Below, one piece after another: positions 1-7,367 of a stretch of 64,000 bases of DNA (positions are counted from its first letter, which is position 1; each line of letters opens with the position of its first letter). Source of the stretch: Pseudoprimorskyibacter sp. (GTDB lineage Bacteria; Pseudomonadota; Alphaproteobacteria; Rhodobacterales; Rhodobacteraceae); assembly GCA_029251265.1 (NCBI GenBank), contig JAQXDR010000042.1, forward strand, positions 1 through 64,000. Reading direction: 5' to 3'. The notes under the pieces are model-generated. The model saw nothing but the letters and a program-made list of their open reading frames with translations, ran no database searches and was not told the origin of the DNA. The position numbers and the translations under genes are program-made.

Positions 1-55
1 TTAGCGCAATCCGCACCGCATCCTGGCGGAATTCGTCCGTCCGTTTCAGTCCCAT
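1..55 (-). CDS. IS3-family transposase OrfA, N-terminal 18 residues only
   Basis: The minus strand starts with ATG at 55 and reads MGLKRTDEFRQDAVRIAL before leaving the window. This is the usual start of the small helix-turn-helix OrfA protein of IS3-family elements, which binds the element ends and is fused to the DDE-bearing OrfB by programmed frameshifting. A GGAG-like ribosome binding site (gtctcc on the plus strand, 61-66) lies just upstream. Only the first codons are present, so the family call rests on a short match. It agrees with the element end mapped at 118. Confidence 0.6.
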   Translation of the reverse strand, partial: MGLKRTDEFRQDAVRIAL

Positions 56-118
56 AGTCAGTCTCCTTTGCTGCAGTAAATGCTATCAAAGGGGCGGCAT
101 CAAACCGCGACAGGTCCA
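1..118 (-). mobile_element. Right-hand end of an IS3-family insertion sequence (rest lies outside the window)
   Basis: The stretch carries the start of an IS3-type orfA reading leftward out of the window, preceded by about 60 bases of element end. On the minus strand the element appears to begin with TGGACCTGTCGCGG at 118; IS3 elements typically have TG...CA termini. The junction is placed at 118/119 because amine-oxidase coding sequence stops being recognisable exactly there. The other end, the target duplication and orfB cannot be seen. Confidence 0.65.
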
Positions 119-328
119 CTTGCGTGCCACAGGTTTTGAAAGATGGCGGTAATGCCGACGCCAAGCCCCTTTTGGCAAATGAGAATAAGAGCCATGCGAA
201 AACGGATCACGGCTCCAATTGGTCCGAAGATACCCCAAGAGTTTTGGACCAGCCGCGCGCCCAGCATATGCCATCCATGGCCTCAACCCTGTCAAAACCG
301 CAGCACTGGCTCCTGTTAATACCTGTCG
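119..328 (-). pseudogene. Flavin monoamine oxidase fragment, disrupted by the IS element
   Basis: On the minus strand one open frame reads ...GYLRTNWSRDPFSHGSYSHL... and ...SKPVARKWT. That is the conserved C-terminal part of FAD-dependent amine oxidases (typical pattern W..DPF..GSYS, then PV..RLFFAGE). The frame has no start codon and is closed upstream by a stop at 329-331. Downstream it breaks at the IS end (118), exactly where the FAD-binding FAGE motif should follow. The N-terminal FAD domain is missing as well, so this is a decayed remnant hit by a transposon. I saw no other piece of the gene inside the window. Confidence 0.6.
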
Positions 329-844
329 TCACTTCATATCTGTTTCCTTACAAGAGGCGCTTGCCGTCCAGCGAATATATAAAATAATAATCGCACATTC
401 GTTCATTATTTGAGGGGTCAAAATTGCAAGCACAAAGGTGAAAACGATTCCGCGCGTGCGCTTGGTAGGTAGGGCACATATTCAAGGCATTTCGAAGGGA
501 TAGATGATTAGTCCGCTTTCAGTTTCAGTTTAAGGACGCGTTCTGACAAGCAACATCCAAGACAGACAAACATGGCTTATCGTGTTCGTTTGTTTTCGGT
601 GTACCGCTCATTTTGGATTATTCTGTGGGGCCATACCGGACAATTGCTCCAGATTCACGCTGATATAATTCACGTTACCATACCAATTTGATGTGCTTTC
701 ATTCCGCGTATCGACGTCACCGGACACATCCTCATGCATCCCATTGCTTGAAAACTATTGACGCCAAAGCCCACTTCGATTGACTGGCTCTAGACAGATT
801 GGCACGTCAATACCTGATCGATGCACGTCTAAAAGGACAAGAAC
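329..844. other. Intergenic region upstream of the two-component system; no gene seen
   Basis: About 515 bases without a convincing reading frame, more AT-rich than the genes around it. It must hold the promoter of the response-regulator operon, but no clean -35/-10 pair stands out. A weak dyad (ACAAAC at 566-571, GTTTGT at 588-593) is the only symmetry noticed. An AAAGGA ribosome binding site lies at about 832-837, just ahead of the regulator's ATG at 845. Confidence 0.5.
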
Positions 845-1522
845 ATGCGACTTCTCGTACTTGAAGACGACCCAGAGCTTGGTCCATGGATCGAAAAAGG
901 ACTGACACAGGCCGGTCACATCATCGATCTATTCAGCGATGGCAAAGAGGCCATGATCGGCGCCATGGCGCGGGACTATGACGTGCTGGTTCTTGATCGA
1001 ATGGTTCCCAGTTTGGACGGGCTGGCTGTGCTCAAAGCCTTGCGACAAGCCAAGGTAACTGTACCTGCCATTTTTCTGACAGCCCTTGATGATATCGACG
1101 ATCGTGTCGAAGGCCTGCAAGCCGGGGGCGATGATTATCTGGTCAAGCCGTTCGCCTTTACCGAATTGCTGGCCCGGATCGAAGTTCTTCACCGTCGCCC
1201 CGGCATTCAGGAACAGCACGTATCGGTTTTGACAGCAGGCGATCTGACAATCGATCTGCACAAACGCACGTGTCAGCGAAAAGGACAAAATATCGACCTG
1301 AACACGAAAGAATTCCAATTGCTCGAGATTTTTATGCGCTCGAACAGACGTGTTCAAAGCAAGACCATGCTGCTAGAGCGCGTTTGGGATATGAATTTTG
1401 ACCCTACCACCAGCCTCGTAGAAACGCATATCAGCCGTTTACGCGGCAAGATAGAAAAACCATTCGGAGATACTATTTTGCGCACGATCAGGGGAGCGGG
1501 ATATGTTTTTGAGCCGCGTTAA
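845..1522 (+). CDS. OmpR/PhoB-family response regulator
   Basis: A 225-residue DNA-binding response regulator. The receiver domain (about 1-115) has the acidic pocket E7-D8-D9, phospho-acceptor D51 in VLVLD, T79 and the conserved K101 in DDYLVKPF. A C-terminal winged helix of the OmpR/PhoB type (about 125-223) contains the usual LNTKEFQLLEIF and ETHISRLRGKI stretches. The ATG at 845 has a good ribosome binding site (AAAGGA). The gene overlaps the sensor kinase gene by 20 bases, so the two are translationally coupled and form a cognate pair. It resembles the PmrA/QseB group that often controls envelope stress or metal responses, but the signal cannot be read from sequence. Confidence 0.9.
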   Translation: MRLLVLEDDPELGPWIEKGLTQAGHIIDLFSDGKEAMIGAMARDYDVLVLDRMVPSLDGLAVLKALRQAKVTVPAIFLTALDDIDDRVEGLQAGGDDYLVKPFAFTELLARIEVLHRRPGIQEQHVSVLTAGDLTIDLHKRTCQRKGQNIDLNTKEFQLLEIFMRSNRRVQSKTMLLERVWDMNFDPTTSLVETHISRLRGKIEKPFGDTILRTIRGAGYVFEPR

Positions 1523-2825
1523 GAGGCTCGCAAGCCAGTCTTCGGTCCGCCTTGCATTAAGCCTCATCGTTGTGTTTTTGGTCGCCACAGCGTTTGCTGG
1601 GGCTTTGACATTTCTGCTTGTTCAACGCGAAATTAATCGCATGGCCGATACACGCCTTATCGCTCAGGCAACCCTTATAGAGACGGCTCTTAAACTGGGT
1701 GAGTCCCCTTCAGAGCCTGCTTTGGGTCAGTATTATCTAATTATTTCAGATAATAGCACGATCGGTCGTTTGCCTTTTGACACACCAGACGAGCGCGACG
1801 GGCGTTATTTTTTGGACCGTAGGGGGCCAGAGTTTCACTATCTGAGCCGCACGTTGCCCTCAGGCACACGCATTATCGTTTCCGAAAACGCAGATCGCCA
1901 AGATGAGCTGCTAGACACCTTGCTAGGCGGACTTTTCATCTCGCTTGCGGGTATGTTGTTTATCGGCATTGTCACAAGTATTTGGTTTTCTCTGCGCGCC
2001 CAAAAGCGCCTTGATCTGATCAACGAAGGACTGGCAAAGGTCGCAAACGGGCATTTAGATACGCAGATTAAGCTACCCGGACGACACGATGATCTAAGCC
2101 TTCTGGCCGAGCGGATAAATGCAACGACGCGGCGATTATCGCAGTCAATGCAACAGATGCGGGTTCAGTCGTCAAATATTGCGCACGATCTGCGCACACC
2201 TCTCGCAAGGTTGCGCGCTAGCCTTGAAAGCAGCCTGGACGACCTAATCAAAAGCGGACAACCTATGACAGCCGACACATTAGGTTCCGCACTAGAGCAG
2301 ATCGATCAATTGGTCGCCACCTTCAATGCACTGCTGCGGTTGTCACGGGTTGAAACAGGCGCAGGAAAATCTGCATTCAAACGGGTCGACTTAGGACCCT
2401 TGATAACACATGTTGCTGAAATTTATGCGCCCGTCATGGAAGACCAAGGCCAATATCTTGTCGTTCACATCGCAGATCCTTCGGGGATTAATGGCGACTG
2501 GGATCTCATGGTGCAATTGCTGGCCAATCTGATTCAGAATGCCTTACGTTACGGGGCGGTAGGACAGACCGTCACACTTCAAGTTCAAGGCTCTGTGGTC
2601 AGTGTCATTGATCAAGGTCCCGGCATCCCGCCGGACGAACGCGAAAAAGTTCTAAGGCCACTTTATCAATTGGAACAAACACGCCAAAACTATGGTTTCG
2701 GATTAGGGCTGTCGATGGTTGCAGCGATATGCACGCTGCATGATGCAACCCTTCAGCTGTCAGCTTCTGACACAGGTCAAGGTTTGACCGTAACAATGCG
2801 ATTTCCCAAGCTTACAAAATTGTAA
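1503..2825 (+). CDS. Sensor histidine kinase of the two-component system
   Basis: A 440-residue membrane kinase partnered with the upstream regulator. It has two membrane segments (about 17-40 and 142-164) flanking a periplasmic sensor domain of roughly 100 residues, then a HAMP linker (about 165-215). The dimerisation/phospho-acceptor motif AHDLRTPLARL carries H228. The HATPase domain shows the N box (LLANLIQNALRYG), the G1 box (VIDQGPGIPP) and the G2 box (GFGLGLSMV). The start at 1503 lies inside the regulator gene, which is common for such pairs. The ligand is unknown; the short sensor domain resembles those of PmrB/QseC-type kinases. Confidence 0.9.
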   Translation: MFLSRVKRLASQSSVRLALSLIVVFLVATAFAGALTFLLVQREINRMADTRLIAQATLIETALKLGESPSEPALGQYYLIISDNSTIGRLPFDTPDERDGRYFLDRRGPEFHYLSRTLPSGTRIIVSENADRQDELLDTLLGGLFISLAGMLFIGIVTSIWFSLRAQKRLDLINEGLAKVANGHLDTQIKLPGRHDDLSLLAERINATTRRLSQSMQQMRVQSSNIAHDLRTPLARLRASLESSLDDLIKSGQPMTADTLGSALEQIDQLVATFNALLRLSRVETGAGKSAFKRVDLGPLITHVAEIYAPVMEDQGQYLVVHIADPSGINGDWDLMVQLLANLIQNALRYGAVGQTVTLQVQGSVVSVIDQGPGIPPDEREKVLRPLYQLEQTRQNYGFGLGLSMVAAICTLHDATLQLSASDTGQGLTVTMRFPKLTKL

Positions 2826-2901
2826 ATTCGAAGTCAGGCACCTTTGAGGTTGCGTGTCTATCTCTTGAACAATGTAACGAATTAAAGAGGAAGACAGTTT
2901 C

Positions 2902-3090
2902 ATGGAACGCATCAAATCAACCGTCCTGACCTTCGCCGGCCTTATCTTTGCCCTTGCAGTCATGGGTTTCTTTGCCTCAGTCGGATTGGTTGTTATTGGA
3001 GCACTTTGTGTCGTGGGTACACTCACCGCACTCATCGCAGCGATTACAGCGCTGATGACCAAACGCGACCCCGTACCTGGACTGGCCTGA
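2902..3090 (+). CDS. Small two-helix membrane protein
   Basis: A 62-residue peptide starting at an ATG preceded by a strong AAGAGGAAG ribosome binding site. After a short basic start (MERIKS) it holds two hydrophobic stretches (about 7-29 and 31-54) separated by a Gly/Ala bend and ends with a basic tail (TKRDPVPGLA). It lies 76 bases after the kinase gene on the same strand and may be part of that operon. Small membrane proteins beside two-component systems can act as regulators of the kinase or as its targets, but that is inference. I do not recognise a named family. Confidence 0.6.
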   Translation: MERIKSTVLTFAGLIFALAVMGFFASVGLVVIGALCVVGTLTALIAAITALMTKRDPVPGLA

Positions 3091-3400
3091 ATAGCCGTCA
3101 TGCTGATGCACACCACGAATGCCCGTCGGCCTGAGGCCTTGGTCAAAGCTAATCACAACTGACCGCAGGTAAAGAGGTTGGTGTGATTGGGTCGGCCAGA
3201 GGAAATCTATGGCCAGAGATTGCACAAGAATACACCGCATTTGGGTATTTTAAAAATCATACTCGGCCCGATGATCTAGTTCTTTTGACAAAATGGTTCC
3301 GGCCCATGCAGTTTATCCACATAAAGGTCGCGCGGATGCGTGCCAAGTTAGCGATGTCCCGGGTGAAATCCCCGGCTATCTGACGTTCAGAGGAAGAGTC
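3091..3400. other. Intergenic region between the small membrane protein and cytochrome b561
   Basis: About 310 bases. Short open frames exist (for example from 3183), but they lack ribosome binding sites and recognisable sequence. The only clear signal is the AGAGGAAGA ribosome binding site at 3389-3397, which fixes the cytochrome start at 3401. No terminator hairpin is obvious. Confidence 0.45.
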
Positions 3401-3925
3401 ATGACACAATCAATGGTTCAGTCACCAAAACCACACACAGTTCTGGCGAAGATATTTCACTGGGGGTTTATTGTCATCTTCGCTTATGCAGTGATCAAAC
3501 AGGTGGGCACGATCAGTGATTTAGGTGACACGGCCTTGCTTCGTTTCGAGGTCTTTTTCGCGCTCGGTTTTTTGGGGCTTTTGGTGGCGCGCTTTGTTTA
3601 TATGCGACTGACGCGGCCAACAGCGCTGCCAGAAGGGACACCCCGCATGATGAAACTGATGGCGCGGGCGGGACATCTTGCGATCTATGTCAGTCTTGGA
3701 TCAATTGCGCTCTCCGGACTGATGATTGCCGCGGTTTACTCCATGTATGGGCCGGAAAACTGGATGATAGAACCTGTGCTATGGCTGCATGAAAGTGCCG
3801 TGGCCGCCTCGTACCTAACAATTGGCATTCATATCTCAGCCGCTGTGTTCCACCGGATAAAAGGAGATGGGATTTGGTCCGCCATGGTGCCCGTTTTCAA
3901 AGAAAGGCCGACAGATGGCGCGTGA
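3401..3925 (+). CDS. Cytochrome b561 family protein (CybB-like)
   Basis: A 174-residue integral membrane haem protein expected to move electrons between the quinone pool and a periplasmic or inner-membrane acceptor. Four membrane helices can be seen, with histidines where the family places its haem ligands: KIFHW in helix 1, ARAGHLAIY in helix 3, then WLHE, and IGIHISAAVFHR in helix 4. The ATG at 3401 is chosen over an upstream in-frame start at 3293 because it has an excellent ribosome binding site and gives the usual family length. It may belong to the regulon of the upstream two-component system, judged only by position. Confidence 0.85.
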   Translation: MTQSMVQSPKPHTVLAKIFHWGFIVIFAYAVIKQVGTISDLGDTALLRFEVFFALGFLGLLVARFVYMRLTRPTALPEGTPRMMKLMARAGHLAIYVSLGSIALSGLMIAAVYSMYGPENWMIEPVLWLHESAVAASYLTIGIHISAAVFHRIKGDGIWSAMVPVFKERPTDGA

Positions 3926-4197
3926 TAAAAGTTGGGTCTTTGGTCGCAGACCTTGCCCCGACCGCCATAGGGGAACACCCCACATACCAACCGTGTCGCA
4001 AAGCGCCCCATAGGCCCCGCAACCCGATCGCTGCACCAAAATACACGCAAGACAGAGCCCACGGCAGGTCATCCGTCATGCCCCTACCCTAGCAAGCGAT
4101 GCAAAAAATTTGGCAGGCCCCAGAGACTAAACTGTTCGCGTGTTTCTGGTCCAAACCGAAATGCTCCAACCAAGCGCGTCTTATCAACATCACAAGG

Positions 4198-4818
4198 CTA
4201 GGCACGCAACGCTTCAAATCCACACCTTAGAAAGCTGTCAATTTGAGGCACAGCAACATCTTCTTTTTGCATACGCATCGCCCCCGCGTGCTGCGCATCC
4301 ACAAACAGGGCCCCTATTTTGGTCGGCACATCCTGTCGAAAGGCGTTGTTTGATTTCATATCTTCGATCCAACGCGAAATGCCTTCCAAAAACATCTGCC
4401 TCAGGTCCTGCAAAGCTTGGGCCGTAATCGGCCCAGATCTATGTCGTTGGGCACGCAACATCACAAACAAACACCCGTTTGGAATGCCAAGAACGTTTCG
4501 ATCTTGCAAAAGAAACGCAATCACGGCGTCGACGCTTTCATCAAATGATTTACCCGACGCAAAAATTTCCAGCAGAGGCTCCACCGCAAGCGTCTGATAC
4601 AAAGATAGAACCTCAGCCTTGAGGCCATCATCACTGCCAAACGCACGATAGATCGCAGGTTTTGAAGTCCCTGTTTTTTTACAAATATCCGCAATCGAAA
4701 CCAAATATGGATCATGTGTCCAATACTCATACAATGCAGTTTTCAAAACCACAGCATGATCCAGTGTCGTTGGTCTGCCCCGCGTAGGGGTATGTTTATT
4801 ACTCAATTTCGGACCCAT
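4198..4818 (-). CDS. TetR-family transcriptional regulator
   Basis: A 206-residue repressor-type protein. The N-terminal TetR helix-turn-helix spans about residues 20-68: SIADICKKTGTSKPAIYRAFGSDDGL carries the recognition helix and the conserved YR.F. The C-terminal ligand-binding half is not assignable to a subfamily. It is divergent from the alpha/beta hydrolase gene at 4905, with 86 bases between the two starts. The classic inference is that it represses that gene and itself. No perfect palindrome was found in the short intergenic gap. Confidence 0.85.
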   Translation of the reverse strand: MGPKLSNKHTPTRGRPTTLDHAVVLKTALYEYWTHDPYLVSIADICKKTGTSKPAIYRAFGSDDGLKAEVLSLYQTLAVEPLLEIFASGKSFDESVDAVIAFLLQDRNVLGIPNGCLFVMLRAQRHRSGPITAQALQDLRQMFLEGISRWIEDMKSNNAFRQDVPTKIGALFVDAQHAGAMRMQKEDVAVPQIDSFLRCGFEALRA

Positions 4819-4904
4819 AAGTACTTTATTATTGACCGGAGCTTTCCGTACCCATAGTTACGTTAAAAATTCCCCAATACCACCCTTGAAAATAGGAGCG
4901 CGAA

Positions 4905-5879
4905 ATGTCGAAAGATCCCATCGGTTTAGTGGCAAAGATGAACGCACTAAGTCTAATGTTGATTACTCCGGAATACTACAAGGTTCGGCGCATGCGCGCC
5001 AAAAACGCATCCAAAATTGATCACAAACCTGCCAATTTGTCTATGGAGCCAAAGCGGATGCAAGTGGATGGGCTTAATATCCGATATGCCCAAAACTCTG
5101 TAAAGAATGGTCCCAGCATCCTGTTTCTCAGTCCGCTTCCTCAAAGTATTCTTTGTTACGATAAGGTATGGGCGTCTCTTTCAGAAAAAACCAATCTTGT
5201 CGCACTGGATATGCCCGGTTTTGGACGCAGCGACGGCGATAGCAGCTATATGTCATTTGCCGCCCAAAGTGCATTTCTTGAGAAATTCGTCGCCAAGATG
5301 GGCCTTTCGGACTTTCACATCGTGGCGCCTGACGTCGCAATGCCCGTGGCGTTACACTACGTGATTCATCGAAACCACAAGGCCAAGAGTATTCTAATCG
5401 GAGACGGTCCGGGAATATTGCCATCGTCTGATGGAAGCCTGATCAAGAAGATTGTCGGGTCGGGATTTTGGCGCACCACCGTGAATATGACAGGTGCGGC
5501 GACTTTTATTTCTGGCGCAAATTCATTAGGTTATCTGCACTATAGCCCTACAGCAGAGGAAATGTCTGATTACCTCGCATCGTATTCAGGGCGTATGTCG
5601 CAAATTACGAAATGGTTTAAAAGCTACCCAGAAGGTTCGAAAACAATTGATCCCCATCTTGAAACTCTGACGGTGCCTGTTCAGGTGTTCTGGGGTGATC
5701 AAGACGCGTTTCTGACAACAGATAATGCCAAAAGGTTGCACGCCCGACTTCCAAACAGCGCGCTTACAATTTTTGAAAACTGCGGGCATTTTTGTTACCA
5801 GGACAAAAGCGGCGCTTTTTGCGATATGCTAGATGCGTGGGCGCAGGGCGGATACACATCAGCCGTAAAACATGGCTAG
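4905..5879 (+). CDS. Alpha/beta hydrolase with Asp in the nucleophile position
   Basis: A 324-residue alpha/beta-hydrolase fold protein with a roughly 45-residue N-terminal extension before the core. Landmarks are LDMPGFGRSDG after strand 4, the nucleophile elbow HIVAPDVAMPVAL, the acid turn VFWGDQDAF (D267) and the catalytic histidine NCGHF (H295). At the elbow the residue aligned with the usual Ser of G-x-S-x-G is D143. An Asp nucleophile is characteristic of haloalkane dehalogenases, fluoroacetate dehalogenases and epoxide hydrolases. The flanking glycines are replaced by Ala, and the oxyanion HG motif reads LSPLPQ. The enzyme class is therefore open: dehalogenase- or epoxide-hydrolase-like, or a divergent member. 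It is probably controlled by the divergent TetR gene. The start at 4905 has an AATAGGAGCG ribosome binding site. Confidence 0.8.
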   Translation: MSKDPIGLVAKMNALSLMLITPEYYKVRRMRAKNASKIDHKPANLSMEPKRMQVDGLNIRYAQNSVKNGPSILFLSPLPQSILCYDKVWASLSEKTNLVALDMPGFGRSDGDSSYMSFAAQSAFLEKFVAKMGLSDFHIVAPDVAMPVALHYVIHRNHKAKSILIGDGPGILPSSDGSLIKKIVGSGFWRTTVNMTGAATFISGANSLGYLHYSPTAEEMSDYLASYSGRMSQITKWFKSYPEGSKTIDPHLETLTVPVQVFWGDQDAFLTTDNAKRLHARLPNSALTIFENCGHFCYQDKSGAFCDMLDAWAQGGYTSAVKHG

Positions 5880-6071
5880 CGCTGCCAGCGCTCCCGATCG
5901 TCTGATCCGGGTAAAGGGCCGCTTGGCCGCAAGTGTATCGAGGCTCCTTTGTAAAGAGGCTGTCTGAGCATGAGACAGGGATTGTTGCAGGTCACGTGCA
6001 ACAGTCCCGTATCTCGTATGTGGTTCAACATGACGTAATATTTGCAAAACAAAACTGACAATAGCAGCCTA

Positions 6072-6491
6072 TCAAGCAACCGTTGAAGTTGACCGGAACA
6101 ACCAGACCGCCAGCAAGGGAAACAAAACAAGTTCCAAAGCAAGCGATGGCAAAATGTCCGTGCTCAATACTGCTCCGCCCTCCAGACCGCTAAAGCGGAA
6201 GACCCCAGCACAGGCGATGGCGATGCACAAAATTCCCAAGGTATTGCGCAGTGGCGCTGAAAAGAACGCCCCAAAAAAGAACACAGCCCCGACACAGAAC
6301 CATATGCCGCCTATAAAGCGGATATGACTGTCTTGAACATGATAGATAGCATCATTGGTCACGGTCAGAAACGGCTCGGAAATTTGCCAACCAAGCGTCA
6401 GAATTCCACCCAGTCCAATGTTTAAGCCCAAAGCCATGATTGCAGTTCCAATCAGGACAAGAAGTATTTTCAAGGGAAGCGAATATGTCAT
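6072..6491 (-). CDS. DUF4345 family membrane protein
   Basis: A 139-residue protein with four predicted membrane helices (about 5-27, 55-78, 83-103 and 112-133) and the family hallmark D.HIRFIGGIWFCVG around residues 53-68. The function of DUF4345 is not established. It is divergent from a TetR regulator gene at 6613, with a perfect inverted repeat between them (6519-6535), so it is probably that regulator's target. About 190 bases downstream, up to the hydrolase gene, hold no gene I can support. Confidence 0.8.
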   Translation of the reverse strand: MTYSLPLKILLVLIGTAIMALGLNIGLGGILTLGWQISEPFLTVTNDAIYHVQDSHIRFIGGIWFCVGAVFFFGAFFSAPLRNTLGILCIAIACAGVFRFSGLEGGAVLSTDILPSLALELVLFPLLAVWLFRSTSTVA

Positions 6492-6518
6492 GCGATGCTC
6501 CTATCTGCATGAAGTAAG

Positions 6519-6535
6519 CCAATTCATTTAATTGG
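6519..6535. promoter_or_regulatory. Candidate TetR operator between the DUF4345 and TetR genes
   Basis: The sequence CCAATT-CATTT-AATTGG is a perfect 6-base inverted repeat with a 5-base spacer, centred in the 121-base gap between two divergent genes. Its size and place are those of a TetR-family operator. A TTGACA at 6559-6564 is a possible -35 element for the rightward gene. Confidence 0.5.
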
Positions 6536-6612
6536 TACGCGTTCCATAAACTATAAACTTGACAGCGCAAGACTTATTTGAAACGCGTATTGAAAAATTA
6601 TGGAGTATACCT

Positions 6613-7227
6613 TTGACCAAACCAGCAGGTCGCCCCCCCCGCAGCGAAGAAGACGTCACCAAGTTTCGAACAAAGGTTTCAAAAGGCGCGATGGCACTGT
6701 ATCGCGAGCAAGGTTTTGAGGCCGTCTCAATGCGCAGATTATCAAAAACCATAGGATGCGCGCCAACGACCCTTTACGCACATTTTTCCGGAAAAACAGA
6801 AATTCTCATGCTGTTGTGGTCGGATATTTTATCAGAGATGGCCGCGCATATCGAATTAAGCCTAAGGCCGATCACCCACCCGGTTGATAAACTTCAGACA
6901 GCAGCCGTGATATTTGTAACATACTGGATTGATCACCCCGACCATTTTCGCCTTGTGTTTATGTCAACCGACGTCGGGCGATCAGACGTAGACGGCTTTC
7001 TGCAGAACACTGATGCGTTGCAACATTTCAGGGTATTTGACGACCTTATCAGCGATCTGGATCAAACAAACAGCCCACTCAGGGTGCAGGCAGACACCTT
7101 GATCGCCAGTCTGATCGGGCTGGCGATGTGCTTAAATACACTGCACGGATACAAGTGGTCCGTCATGTCCGAAATGGTCAATCAACTGCTTACCGGCTTT
7201 ATCAACGACCCAGAGCAACAGCATTGA
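6613..7227 (+). CDS. TetR-family transcriptional regulator
   Basis: A 204-residue regulator. The helix-turn-helix is visible as VSMRRLSKTIGCAPTTLYAHFSGKTEIL, with the family's YAHF.GK recognition pattern. The C-terminal half resembles the WHG-type TetR domains. The TTG at 6613 (TTG ACC AAA) is preferred because a GGAG lies 8 bases upstream; an in-frame upstream TTG at 6559 coincides with a TTGACA promoter-like element. It is divergent from the DUF4345 gene, with a palindrome in the gap, so local autoregulated repression is likely. The effector is unknown. Confidence 0.8.
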   Translation: MTKPAGRPPRSEEDVTKFRTKVSKGAMALYREQGFEAVSMRRLSKTIGCAPTTLYAHFSGKTEILMLLWSDILSEMAAHIELSLRPITHPVDKLQTAAVIFVTYWIDHPDHFRLVFMSTDVGRSDVDGFLQNTDALQHFRVFDDLISDLDQTNSPLRVQADTLIASLIGLAMCLNTLHGYKWSVMSEMVNQLLTGFINDPEQQH

Positions 7228-7367
7228 TGCCAATCCTCCCGATAGCTCGACACCGCGTGATGCAGACGGGTCTGCGGCGAAACGCAGACAGCGGCTTGAA
7301 AACGCGGTGAGCGTTTGCCAAAACCATTTCTCACTGGATGAAAAACACGTCAGGTGCGACTCAATGA

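Noticed and set aside
3183-3383. Open frame of 66 codons upstream of cytochrome b561
   Set aside because: No ribosome binding site and no recognisable sequence; it overlaps the leader region of the cytochrome gene in another frame.
3829-4079. Overlapping minus-strand frames after the cytochrome b561 gene
   Set aside because: They overlap the cytochrome 3' end or have no ribosome binding site, and several frames are open at once, as expected for a non-coding GC-rich patch.
5859-6142. Minus-strand open frames between the hydrolase and DUF4345 genes
   Set aside because: Two frames compete over the same bases; neither has a ribosome binding site, and one runs into the hydrolase gene. No family recognised.
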